A stretch of 64,000 bases of DNA from Armatimonadota bacterium. Lineage in GTDB: Bacteria > Armatimonadota > DTGP01 > JAKQQT01. The stretch covers positions 32,531 through 96,530 of the forward strand of contig DASXVS010000041.1 in assembly GCA_036504095.1 (NCBI GenBank). The letters run 5' to 3'. Shown here in pieces: positions 8,187 to 16,116 of the stretch; position 1 is the first letter of the stretch; every line of letters starts with the position of its first letter. The position numbers were made by a program, and so were the translations under genes. The notes below the pieces were generated by a model. The model was given only the letters and a program-made list of their open reading frames with translations. It did not search any database and had not been told where the DNA came from.

Positions 8187-9401
8187 TTGTCCACATCCAC
8201 AACTCAGACCGCGGTTCCGCGCGGCCGCCTCTTCGTCGCATCGTGCATCGCACTCACCGCAACCGGCATGACGTTCGCCGTGCGTGGCGATATCATGCCC
8301 GCGCTCGGCCAGAAATTCGCCCTCAGCGACTACCGGCTTGGCCTGATGGCCGGCGCGGCATTCTATGGTTTCGTGCTTTCCATCCTTTTCGGTGGTATGC
8401 TGGTCGACCTGTTCGGAATGGGTGCGATCCTGGCGCTGGCATTCCTCGCCCACCTCTGCGGGCTCGGCATGACGATCTTCGCCAACGGCTTCACGATGCT
8501 TTTCGCGGCCACGCTCATAGTGGGCATCGGCAACGGCCTGGTGGAAGCCGCGTGTAACCCGCTGGTGGCCACCATCTACCCGGACCAGAAGACGCACCGG
8601 CTCAACCGGTTCCACGCCTGGTTCCCCGGGGGCCTCATCATCGGGGGGCTGGTGGCGTACGGCATGACCCAGGCGCATCTGGGCTGGCAGTACAAAATTG
8701 GGGCCATCATGGTCCTCGTGGTGGTTTACGGCGTCCTGTTCACGGGGCACAAGTTCCCGGCGACCGAACGCGTTCAGGCGTCGGTGACCACGGGTGACAT
8801 GTACAAAGAGGTCTTCCGCCCGGTATTCATTCTGCTGTTCCTCTGCATGTTCCTGACCGCCGCGACGGAACTCGGCCCCAACCAGTGGATACCGGCGACG
8901 CTGGGCAAACTCGCAGGAGCCTCCGGCATTCTCGTCCTGGTCTTCATCAATGGGGTGATGTTCGTAGGCCGCAATCTGGCGGGACAGTTCGTCCATAAGA
9001 TCTCGCCGGTTGGCCTGCTGGCGTGCGCCAGCGTACTCTCTGCGATCGGCCTGTACAGCCTCGGGCACGCGGACACGCCGATCAAGGCCTACGCGTCGGC
9101 AACGGTGTTCGCGCTGGGCATCTGCTACTACTGGCCCACCATGCTGGGTCTCACCAGTGAACGGTTCCCGAAGGGCGGTTCGCTGCTGCTGGCCATCATG
9201 GGCGCAGCGGGCAACCTGAGCACGGCCCTGGTCCTTCCATTCATGGGCAAAATCTACGACACCCACAAGGATAACCCGGGCGTCGCATTCCAGACGGTTG
9301 CGATGTTCCCGGTCGTGTTGGTGGTGGTGTTCGGCGCGCTGTACCTGAGCGACAGGGCGAAGGGCGGCTACAAGCGCGTGAAGCTGGAAGTAGCGGCGTA
9401 A
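8187..9401 (+). CDS. MFS transporter, sugar/FucP-like
   Basis: 404 residues starting at TTG 8187, supported by AAAGGAGA ending 6 bases upstream. About twelve membrane segments are visible; the first spans roughly residues 14-34 and is followed by DIMPALGQKFALSDYRLGLMAGAAFYGF. GLVEAACNPLVATIYPDQKTHRLN is a Glu/Asn-containing motif seen in FucP-type and related sugar:H+ symporters. It sits immediately after the GH-D-like hydrolase and converges on an oxidoreductase cluster, so it is likely to import a mono- or disaccharide released outside. The substrate is not known. Confidence 0.82.
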   Translation: MSTSTTQTAVPRGRLFVASCIALTATGMTFAVRGDIMPALGQKFALSDYRLGLMAGAAFYGFVLSILFGGMLVDLFGMGAILALAFLAHLCGLGMTIFANGFTMLFAATLIVGIGNGLVEAACNPLVATIYPDQKTHRLNRFHAWFPGGLIIGGLVAYGMTQAHLGWQYKIGAIMVLVVVYGVLFTGHKFPATERVQASVTTGDMYKEVFRPVFILLFLCMFLTAATELGPNQWIPATLGKLAGASGILVLVFINGVMFVGRNLAGQFVHKISPVGLLACASVLSAIGLYSLGHADTPIKAYASATVFALGICYYWPTMLGLTSERFPKGGSLLLAIMGAAGNLSTALVLPFMGKIYDTHKDNPGVAFQTVAMFPVVLVVVFGALYLSDRAKGGYKRVKLEVAA

Positions 9402-9405
9402 ACGA

Positions 9406-9479
9406 AACGATGAACGAGGAGCGATGAACGATGAATTTCGGAATCCGGATTCATCGTTCATCGCTCCTACTTCATCGTT
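9406..9479 (+). terminator. Bidirectional hairpin built from heptad units
   Basis: Two 31-bp arms (9406-9436 and 9449-9479) match at all but two positions around a 12-base loop. The arms are made of the same acgatga/gcgatga heptamers as the arrays at 4039 and 8024, here in both orientations. It fills almost the whole 82-bp gap between two convergent genes, so it should end transcription from both sides. Confidence 0.85.
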
Positions 9480-9483
9480 CTGT

Positions 9484-10824
9484 TCAGATTTTGCGCGTAG
9501 GCAGCGCCCAGGGCTTGCGGGCGGGGCGGCTGAGCATGGCGTTCGCCGCCGGATTGTCCTTAAACAACTCCTTCGCGGGATCCCAGTTCAGCTTGTCGCC
9601 GCCGAGGCGGAGGCAGATGTTCGCCAGGTGGCAGATGGAGACCGACCGGTGTCCGATTTCGGCGTCACAGATGGGCTGCTTGCGCGAGCGAATGCACTCA
9701 ATGAAGTTGGCGGCGTGGTCGTTGGACTCGTAGAGCCTGGTCGCGTTTGCCGGCAGCGGATCGTCGAGTAGTTTCTGGTCGCTCGCGTTGATGGCGCCCC
9801 TGCTCACGAAGATCCAGCCCTCTTCGCCCTCGAAGCGGACGCCGTTCTCCCCCTGGTTCGTGACGTGAAGCACGGCGCCGTTGTCGTAGGTGAAGTCCAG
9901 GCCGAACTCGGGGAAGGTGTTGTAGCAGTTGTGCCCGATGATCGGGCCTTTGCCCATGCCTTCCACGCTGATCGGGCCCGAGCGGTCGTACCCGAGGCCC
10001 CACTGGGCGATGTCGTTGTGATGCGCGCCCCAGTCGGTTAGCATCCCGCCGGAGTAGTCCAGCCACCAGCGGAAGTCACCGTGGCTGCGTTCCTTGACGT
10101 ATTCGGTTTCGGGCGCGGGGCCGAGCCACATATCCCAGTTGAAATCGGCCGGCACCGGGAGCGCGGGGAACGGTCCGCCGGTGGGGCCGGTGGGGAGGCG
10201 GGCTTCCACTCTCTTGATCTTGCCGATGCGCCCGTTGCGCACGAGTTCGCAGGCCTTTCGGAATCGGGCATCGGAGCGCTGCTGGCTGCCCGTTTGGAAG
10301 ACCGCGCCGGTGTCGCGCCAGGTTTTAACGATCTGGCGGCCCTGTTCGATCGTGAGGGTCAGCGGCTTCTCGCAATAGACGTCCTTGCCGGCTTTCATCG
10401 CGGCGATGGCGATGAAAGCGTGCCAGTGGTCCGGCGTGCCGATCACCACGGCGTCGATATCCTTCTGGGCGAGGAGTTCGCGGAAGTCGGCGTATTTGCG
10501 GCAGTCCGCCCCAAACGAAGCCGCGGCCTCGTCCAGGTGGACCTTGTCAACGTCGCAGGCGGCGACGACCTTGACGCCCTTCTGACGCGCGCAGTTGTGG
10601 GTGTCGTTCAGTCCCTGCCGGTAACCGCCCTTGCTTCCGCCGGGGCCGATGACGGCGATGTTGATATTGTCGTTGGCTCCGAACGCCTTCCTGGGGCTCT
10701 GCGCAAACGCCGGCTGCGCGCCGGCGAGGCGATCTCCCAGTGCGAGTCCGAGTCCTACACCGGCCGCGAGGCGACCCGTCCGCGAGAGCATTTCGCGCCG
10801 GGTGATGGGGTTCTGTTCGCTCAT
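9484..10824 (-). CDS. Tat-exported Gfo/Idh/MocA family oxidoreductase
   Basis: 446 residues. The N-terminus has a twin-arginine motif (ITRREML, Arg9-Arg10) and a hydrophobic stretch ending in AFAQ, so it should be exported folded with its cofactor. The Rossmann motif is VIGPGGSKGGY. DHWHAFIAIAAMKAGKDVYCEKPL contains the catalytic EKP signature. The C-terminal half has the substrate-binding motif GGMLTDWGAHHNDIAQWGLG. Length and layout match the secreted branch of NAD(P)-dependent sugar dehydrogenases abundant in glycan degraders. A hairpin (10847-10875) precedes it, so it may be partly uncoupled from the DUF1080 genes upstream. Confidence 0.92.
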   Translation of the reverse strand: MSEQNPITRREMLSRTGRLAAGVGLGLALGDRLAGAQPAFAQSPRKAFGANDNINIAVIGPGGSKGGYRQGLNDTHNCARQKGVKVVAACDVDKVHLDEAAASFGADCRKYADFRELLAQKDIDAVVIGTPDHWHAFIAIAAMKAGKDVYCEKPLTLTIEQGRQIVKTWRDTGAVFQTGSQQRSDARFRKACELVRNGRIGKIKRVEARLPTGPTGGPFPALPVPADFNWDMWLGPAPETEYVKERSHGDFRWWLDYSGGMLTDWGAHHNDIAQWGLGYDRSGPISVEGMGKGPIIGHNCYNTFPEFGLDFTYDNGAVLHVTNQGENGVRFEGEEGWIFVSRGAINASDQKLLDDPLPANATRLYESNDHAANFIECIRSRKQPICDAEIGHRSVSICHLANICLRLGGDKLNWDPAKELFKDNPAANAMLSRPARKPWALPTRKI

Positions 10825-10846
10825 TTGTTCAGGTTCCTCTCAGGAC

Positions 10847-10875
10847 GACACGACCGGCGTGACGCCGGTCGTGTC
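10847..10875 (-). terminator. Intercistronic hairpin between DUF1080 and Gfo/Idh genes
   Basis: A 13-bp perfect stem (10847-10859 with 10863-10875) with a three-base loop lies in the 61-bp gap between two minus-strand genes. It lacks a T tract on the minus side, so attenuation or mRNA end protection is as likely as full termination. Confidence 0.6.
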
Positions 10876-10885
10876 GCGCTCGATA

Positions 10886-11590
10886 TCAATAGTGACCCGC
10901 GCCCTTCAGGGGGAGCGGCTTTACCCAGACGTTCCGGTAGGTAACGGGAGTGCCGTGGTCCTGAAGCACCAGGGGGCCCGCCTCCTGGCCCTCCGGATCG
11001 GTGGCAGAGCGTGTCGGGTGAGGCGCTTCGGTATTGTTCTGGACAAGGATGCCGTTCTGGAAGACGGTCAGCCTTGCGTTCTCTATCTTCTTGCCGTCGG
11101 CGTCGTAGCGCGGCGCTTTGAAGAAGATGTCGTAGGCCTGCCATTCAAGCGGGGGCTTGCAGGCGTTGACGAGCGGGGCGGCGGTGTCGTAGATGGCGCC
11201 GCAGTCGCCGCGCCCGGGATCAGTGATGCCGTAAGAGTCGAGCACCTGGACCTCGTATCGCCCCTGAAGGTAAACGCCGCTGTTGCCGCGTTCCTGGCCG
11301 GTTTTGTCCGCCATCAGCGGCTCTTTCCATTCCACGTGATACCAGCCGTCCAGGAATTTCTCCTTGCTGGCGTTATCGCCGCCGCCGCCGGAGAGCATGG
11401 ACTTGTCCTTCTCGATCTTCCAGGCCCTCGACCACGCGTCGGTGTTCTTGCCGTCATAGAGGACGACGGCTCCCTCGGGCGGTTTGCCGCCCACGCCGAG
11501 TACCCTCGTATCCGGCGCGCCCTTGGCCAGGGCCGGCACGGCGACGGCAACGGCCAGCGCCGCGACGAATCCGTAATCTGCGAATTTCAT
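10886..11590 (-). CDS. Secreted DUF1080 (3-keto-disaccharide hydrolase family, PF06439) protein
   Basis: 234 residues with a Sec signal peptide ending near residue 22 (VPALA). The fold signature is a concanavalin-like jelly roll: VVLYDGKNTDAWSRAWKIE opens it, HVEWKEP and RGNSGVYLQGRYEVQVLDSYG form the core, and DHGTPVTYRNVWVKPL is the typical C-terminal strand. The family has been linked to hydrolysis or lyase cleavage of 3-keto-glycosides made by Gfo/Idh/MocA dehydrogenases, three of which are encoded here. A second, sequence-divergent DUF1080 gene lies 33 bp upstream on the same strand, so the pair is probably co-transcribed. Confidence 0.9.
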   Translation of the reverse strand: MKFADYGFVAALAVAVAVPALAKGAPDTRVLGVGGKPPEGAVVLYDGKNTDAWSRAWKIEKDKSMLSGGGGDNASKEKFLDGWYHVEWKEPLMADKTGQERGNSGVYLQGRYEVQVLDSYGITDPGRGDCGAIYDTAAPLVNACKPPLEWQAYDIFFKAPRYDADGKKIENARLTVFQNGILVQNNTEAPHPTRSATDPEGQEAGPLVLQDHGTPVTYRNVWVKPLPLKGAGHY

Positions 11591-11623
11591 GTGTGTACCC
11601 TCGGTTCTTTGTACAGGCCCGCC

Positions 11624-12283
11624 CTAGCGGGACAGGCTCTTGATGCGGATATTGCGAAACGCGACATTGTTGGTCGGCTCGTGGTTCTGAACGCCGATGT
11701 AGCCTTCCAGCGACCGTGTTCCCACGTAATCGCAGACCTTCTTGCCGTTGATGGTAACCACGTAGTGATTTCCCACGACTTTGATGACCTCGGAGTTCCA
11801 TTCGCCGTAAGGTTTGCCGGGCACGAAGGTTGACGGGGCGAAAGTGTAGACCGCGCCCGTGCGGTGCAGGTCATCCCCTGTGTCCGAAATCTGGATCTCA
11901 TAGCCTTGGTTGACCGGCTTCCAGGGGTCGTCGCCGGGGTCCGGGAAGCGAACGAAGACGCCGGAGTTGCTGGTCTTAGAGAGGGCCTTCCAGTCGAGTT
12001 TGAGTTCGAAGTCCTTATATTTGGCCTTGGTGTACCAGAGCAGGCCCATGCCGCCTTCGGCGAGCATGCTGCCGTCGGGGAGGAGTTTGAAGCTGCCGGG
12101 CCCGGCCATTTTCCAGCCGTCGAGGCTCTTCCCGTCAAAGAGGCGCGTGAAGCCTCTATCGAGTTTGGCGAGCTTGCCGGCGGGGGCGCCAAAGCCGGCG
12201 GGCGCAGCCTGATCTTGGGCGAATGCCGCCGAGGCGATTACGAGAAGCGCCGCGCCGGTGGCTGCGGTTATGCTGAATTTCAT
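11624..12283 (-). CDS. Secreted DUF1080 (3-keto-disaccharide hydrolase family) protein, second copy
   Basis: 219 residues from ATG 12283, chosen because AAAGGAAC precedes it and the next residues form a signal peptide (cleavage after AFA, residue ~22). The longer open frame upstream has no family match and is out-of-gene sequence. Core motifs are TRLFDGKSLDGWKMAGPGSFKL, LKLDWKALSKTSNSGVFVRFPDPG and the C-terminal GYIGVQNHEPTNNVAFRNIRIKSL. It differs strongly from the neighbouring DUF1080 copy, so the two are old paralogues likely to act on different keto-glycosides or at different steps. Confidence 0.9.
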   Translation of the reverse strand: MKFSITAATGAALLVIASAAFAQDQAAPAGFGAPAGKLAKLDRGFTRLFDGKSLDGWKMAGPGSFKLLPDGSMLAEGGMGLLWYTKAKYKDFELKLDWKALSKTSNSGVFVRFPDPGDDPWKPVNQGYEIQISDTGDDLHRTGAVYTFAPSTFVPGKPYGEWNSEVIKVVGNHYVVTINGKKVCDYVGTRSLEGYIGVQNHEPTNNVAFRNIRIKSLSR

Positions 12284-12312
12284 TTTGAGTGTTCCTTTCC
12301 TGGGGTCAGTGC

Positions 12313-13254
12313 TCAATGCGCTGGCGAGAGTGAATGCGAGGCGGCACTGAGCGTTTGCGGCTCGCATGGGACGACGAACGCGGCGTCCGGAAACAGAGGG
12401 GCGAAGCAGGGCAGGGTGGCGGCCTCCGCTTCGCCGAGGACCAGAAGCGCCGTGGAAAGCGCGTCGGCGTCCGTGGCGTTGTCCGTCACCACGGCGGCCA
12501 GTCTCGCCCGCTCGCACGGGCTGCCCGTCCTAGGGTCGAGGACGTGGCCTAACAGCCGTCCGTCGTCAGATGTGAACGCCTTTCCATGGACTGCGCTCAC
12601 GGAAAGCGCCTGCCCGTCCGTGATGGTGACGGATCTGAGGACGCCGTCCTCCGAACCGGGGTCACGGATCGCGATGTTCCATCCCTCGGAATTGTCCGAT
12701 GAGCCGAGGGCGATGACGGTGCTGGTGCCGCCGTGCATCAGGGCGGAGCGCACACCCATATCCCTAAGGATGTCCGCCGCGGCGTCCAGGGCATAGCCCT
12801 TGCCGATCGCGCCGAGATCCAGGCCGACTCCGGGACTGTCAAAGCGAACGGACGACGTCTCGGCATCGAGGGAAATGTGTCGTATACCGGTGACGGCGCG
12901 GGCGGCCGCAATCTCACCGGCGCCGGCGGCATGGCCGGATGCACCGATGAAGCCCCAGGCGCGCAGCATAGGCAGGACGGTTATATCGAACGCTCCATCG
13001 GTGGCGCGGGACAGGGCCTGGCAGCGCTGGAAAAGCGTGAAAACATCGGGGTGAACGCGGACCCAGCCTTCCGCGGCGTGGGAATTAACGCGCGCAGCCT
13101 CGCTTTCGGGGCGATAGATAGACAGGAGTCCCTCGATCCGTTCAACCTCGTCAAGCGCCGCCTCTCCGACCGATCGCAGACGCCCGGGATCGGCCCCGCC
13201 GCCCAGGACGAGTTCGAAGCGCGTCCCCATCAAGTAGCGGCCGAGGGCAAGCAT
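12313..13254 (-). CDS. apbE: FAD:protein FMN transferase (ApbE)
   Basis: 313 residues, the normal length for ApbE. The hallmark VGLDLGAIGKGYALD is near residues 145-159. The Mg/FAD-site segment RSALMHGGTSTVIALG follows, and DNATDADALSTALLVLG near the C-terminus is the conserved Thr-Asp-ALSTA motif. ApbE attaches FMN covalently to Thr in extracytoplasmic redox proteins. Most are lipoproteins or have signal peptides; here no signal is visible from this start, and the start has only a weak ribosome site, so the N-terminus may be misassigned or the protein cytoplasmic. It sits between DUF1080 and Gfo/Idh genes. No FMN-acceptor (FMN_bind) protein is seen in the window. Confidence 0.9.
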   Translation of the reverse strand: MLALGRYLMGTRFELVLGGGADPGRLRSVGEAALDEVERIEGLLSIYRPESEAARVNSHAAEGWVRVHPDVFTLFQRCQALSRATDGAFDITVLPMLRAWGFIGASGHAAGAGEIAAARAVTGIRHISLDAETSSVRFDSPGVGLDLGAIGKGYALDAAADILRDMGVRSALMHGGTSTVIALGSSDNSEGWNIAIRDPGSEDGVLRSVTITDGQALSVSAVHGKAFTSDDGRLLGHVLDPRTGSPCERARLAAVVTDNATDADALSTALLVLGEAEAATLPCFAPLFPDAAFVVPCEPQTLSAASHSLSPAH

Positions 13255-13268
13255 TGTGGGAAGGACAT

Positions 13269-13346
13269 GAGGAAACGGGGAAACGGGGAAATGGGGAAAT
13301 GGATCGGAGTCCGTTCATTTCCTCATTGCCTCATTTCCCCATTTCC
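13269..13346 (+). repeat. Octad repeat with inverted partner between Gfo/Idh and apbE genes
   Basis: Four 8-bp units (gaggaaac, ggggaaac, ggggaaat, ggggaaat) lie at 13269-13300. Complementary units (tcatttcc, tcattgcc, tcatttcc, ccatttcc) lie at 13315-13346. The arms 13287-13302 and 13331-13346 pair at 15 of 16 positions. It looks like the heptad elements elsewhere but has an 8-bp period. It begins 7 bases after the stop of the minus-strand dehydrogenase and probably acts as a terminator or processing hairpin. Confidence 0.8.
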
Positions 13347-13353
13347 TGGTCTG

Positions 13354-14754
13354 TTAGGCGATGATCTGGCGTTTGATGGGGTCGAAGTTCATCGTCTTGT
13401 GCTCGAGTTCCGCCATTTCGGCGAGGGAGACGATGGTCTGAACGCGAACCGCAAGGCCGATGTTACCGTTCGGCGTCTTGCCGGTGCGGATGCAATCCAG
13501 CCAGTTCTTTTCGTGGACCTTAATGTCCTCGCCGGGGCCGACGACCGGGAAGTCCTGCGGATCGATCTCCTCGGCGAACGGGCGCTCCGGGCTGAGGGCG
13601 ACTTTGCCGCCGCCGAAGCGGAGGGTCGCTTTGTGGCCGCGGATCAGATCTTCCAGGCCCTGCTCGTTGACGGTGGACAGGAAGACGTACATCGTAACGC
13701 CGGACGGGAACTCAACCAGCGTGTGGATGGTGTCCGCCACTTCGCGGTCGGTGGAGATCTTCATCGTCCCAAGGGCCGTTACGCGGGAGGGGAATTCGGG
13801 CTTGTCGCCGAAGACCGCGATCATCAGCGGGTGGAGCTTGTGGGGCATCAGGTCGCCGAGCAGGCCGGCGGAGTAATCGCGATACTTGCGGTAGCGGAAG
13901 AAGCGGGCCTTGGAGTCGTCGTTCCAGGGGCGGTCCGGCGCGCTGCCGAGCCACATCTTCCAGTCCAGGTTGTCCGGGCCGGCGCCGGCGTCGATGTTGT
14001 AGTTCCATTCGCCGCCCTGGCTGTTGCGGGCATAGGAGCCCTGGCAGGAGACGAGTTCACCGATCTTGCCGGAACTCACCACTTCGTTGGCGACGTGCCA
14101 CTTGGTGTCCGAAGTTCCCTGGGAGCCTACCTGGAAGACCTTGCCGGTCTTTTCCTGTGCGGCCAGAATGGCAAAGCCTTCGTCCATGTAGCGGGTCATC
14201 GGCTTTTCGCAGTATACGTGTTTGCCGGCTTCCATGGCGTCGATGGCGATCTGGGCGTGCCAGTGTTCCGGGGTGGCGATGACGACCGCGTCCACGTCCT
14301 TATTGTCGAGGAGTGCGCGATAGTCCTTCGCGGTCTGAACCTGCGCGGAGGCGTCATATTTGAGGATGGCGGCCTTGGCGCCATCCAGGCGGGGCACGTA
14401 GACTTCCGAGACGCCGATGGAGCGGGTATTGTTGACCTCGCGTTCGCCGTTCAGGATGTGGAGGTGCGCGCCGCCCTGTCCGCCCACTCCAATGTGAGCG
14501 ATGGCGATGCGGTCGTTTGCCCCGATGACGCGCCCGGATGCCATGCGCACGCGCGGCTTCAGCCCGGCGGATTTGAGAACTTTGGGTTTTGCCTTCGCCA
14601 CCGCATCGCCCGCGGCGGCTGCGGCGAAACCGGGGGTTCCCATAGCGATGATCGTGCCGCCGACGCCCAATGCGGCGGTCTTCAGGAAGTCTCGGCGGGT
14701 TGTGCCCGCGTTTTCGGTTTCAGCCGGCTTGAATGAGTCTTTTTCGTGTGACAT
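13354..14754 (-). CDS. Tat-exported Gfo/Idh/MocA family oxidoreductase
   Basis: 466 residues from ATG 14754; GGAG stands 12 bases upstream, and two in-frame ATGs further out are possible. The Tat motif is TTRRDFLK followed by GVGGTIIAMGTPGFAAAAAG. The Rossmann motif IGVGGQGGAHLH is followed by the EKP signature HVYCEKPMTRYMDEG. The C-terminal domain has the motif SAGLLGDLMPHKLHPLMIAV. It is a likely NAD(P)-dependent sugar oxidoreductase working outside the cytoplasmic membrane, although how a soluble nicotinamide would be recycled there is not obvious; Gfo-family enzymes with tightly held, self-recycled NAD(P) are known. Confidence 0.92.
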   Translation of the reverse strand: MSHEKDSFKPAETENAGTTRRDFLKTAALGVGGTIIAMGTPGFAAAAAGDAVAKAKPKVLKSAGLKPRVRMASGRVIGANDRIAIAHIGVGGQGGAHLHILNGEREVNNTRSIGVSEVYVPRLDGAKAAILKYDASAQVQTAKDYRALLDNKDVDAVVIATPEHWHAQIAIDAMEAGKHVYCEKPMTRYMDEGFAILAAQEKTGKVFQVGSQGTSDTKWHVANEVVSSGKIGELVSCQGSYARNSQGGEWNYNIDAGAGPDNLDWKMWLGSAPDRPWNDDSKARFFRYRKYRDYSAGLLGDLMPHKLHPLMIAVFGDKPEFPSRVTALGTMKISTDREVADTIHTLVEFPSGVTMYVFLSTVNEQGLEDLIRGHKATLRFGGGKVALSPERPFAEEIDPQDFPVVGPGEDIKVHEKNWLDCIRTGKTPNGNIGLAVRVQTIVSLAEMAELEHKTMNFDPIKRQIIA

Positions 14755-14800
14755 GGGTTTATCCATCTCCAGTAAGTGATGATGTGCGGGCATTGGCGCC

Positions 14801-16075
14801 CTACAGGTCGTATAATTCCTTCGCGATGGTGATTCTGCTGGCGGAGTTGACCGCCTCGTTGGCCTTGATGACGGCGACGGTGCTCTGGTATCCCTCGGTA
14901 GGCCCTGCGAGGGGTTTCTTGCCGGTGCGGATCGCCGAGAGGAAACCGTCCACGGCGTAGTTCAGCATCGCCTGATCGGTCATGGCGGGCGGAGCGGAGG
15001 AACCGGGCTCCTTGCCGAGCGCCAACTGCTTGCTGGCGTCCGCCACCAGGGCGATTCCGGTTTCGTCGCCGAGTTTGTCCTTGTGCGCGTAGACTTCCCA
15101 GCCCAAAGCCTTCGCGTCCGCTTCCTTGATGAGCCAGCCGCGTCCGTCCCGGAGGTAGATGGCGGAGTCGGAGCCCATCATGAGTTCGTATTTGCCGTCG
15201 AACGAATTCGCAACCGTGGCGTCGTACGCCAGGTGCACGCCCTCGGGGTACTCGAAGATGCACTGAACGGTGTCCGGCACGTCACGGCCGTCCTGCCACG
15301 CCAGGATGCCGCCGAAGCCGGACACAGCGACCGGCGTCGAGCGGAGGTACCAGTTCATCAGGTCGAGGGGCTGGATTCCGAGTTCGCCGACGAGGCCGAG
15401 CGAGGTGGCCTTCGAAAGCCGCCAGTTCAGCGCCTGCTCGCGTTCCGGTGTGGGGGCAGCGCGGCGCCAGTTTGTCTTGCGGTGATACTGGCCCCGTATC
15501 TGGGCGACCTTGGAGAGAACATCGGTCTCGATGAACTTGCGGACGTGCGTGCTGATCGGCAGCATGCGTTGAGTCAGTCCGCTCTGGAATATCCGGGTGG
15601 AAGCCTTGCCGGCCAACGCGATGGCCTTTGCGTCCTCGATGGTGTAAGCCAGGGGAGCCTCGCAGTATACGTGTTTGCCGGCGGCGATCGCGTCCAGGAC
15701 AATCTGCTTGTGCTGGTGGGTGGGCGTGGCGACAAACACGGCGCTCACGTCCGCGCGACCCAGTAGCTGCTTGTAGTCCTGAACGGCGGTTGCCTTCGTG
15801 GCGACGGTCAGTGCGCGGGTGTGGGCCGGGGTATAGGTGTCGCATACGGCTGTCACCGGGGCGTTGGCAGCGCGGGCCAGGGAATCAATCAGCGCGCGCC
15901 CCTGTGCGCCCAGGCCGATAACCGCGCAGTTCACCGGTGCGCCGCCGCCGGCGGGGGGCGCCGGCGCCGCGGGTGTCTGTGCGCGTAACTCTTCCGCGGC
16001 GAGCATCGAGAACATCATCGCGCCCGCACCCATCGTTAGAAACTGCCGGCGGTCCATGCCGGAATTGTCAGCCAT
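14801..16075 (-). CDS. Tat-exported Gfo/Idh/MocA-like protein with CEAPL instead of EKP
   Basis: 424 residues. The Tat signal is MDRRQFLTMGAGAMMFSML with an Ala-Gln end point. The Rossmann motif is AVIGLGAQGRALI, and the family segment reads GKHVYCEAPLAYTIEDAKAIA. The usual EKP is therefore EAP: the lysine that contacts substrate and cofactor in most Gfo/Idh/MocA enzymes is Ala. The C-terminal domain (LVGELGIQPLDLMNWYLRS) is otherwise intact. It may keep a binding or partner role, or use another residue for catalysis. It is 46 bp upstream of the EKP-containing paralogue (annotated start) and likely co-transcribed, so the two may form a hetero-oligomer. Confidence 0.88.
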   Translation of the reverse strand: MADNSGMDRRQFLTMGAGAMMFSMLAAEELRAQTPAAPAPPAGGGAPVNCAVIGLGAQGRALIDSLARAANAPVTAVCDTYTPAHTRALTVATKATAVQDYKQLLGRADVSAVFVATPTHQHKQIVLDAIAAGKHVYCEAPLAYTIEDAKAIALAGKASTRIFQSGLTQRMLPISTHVRKFIETDVLSKVAQIRGQYHRKTNWRRAAPTPEREQALNWRLSKATSLGLVGELGIQPLDLMNWYLRSTPVAVSGFGGILAWQDGRDVPDTVQCIFEYPEGVHLAYDATVANSFDGKYELMMGSDSAIYLRDGRGWLIKEADAKALGWEVYAHKDKLGDETGIALVADASKQLALGKEPGSSAPPAMTDQAMLNYAVDGFLSAIRTGKKPLAGPTEGYQSTVAVIKANEAVNSASRITIAKELYDL

Positions 16076-16116
16076 CCGTTTACCTCATGTAGTGGTTCTA
16101 GTGTTGTCTGAGTCTG

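Noticed and set aside
12733..14736. Long plus-strand open frame (667 codons)
   Set aside because: It runs antisense to apbE and a Gfo/Idh gene with clear motifs. High GC removes stops from the opposite strand, and the translation has no recognisable domain.
14754..15263. Gene upstream of the second Gfo/Idh gene
   Set aside because: The minus-strand frame 14682-15263 is a frameshifted reading of the neighbouring oxidoreductase gene.
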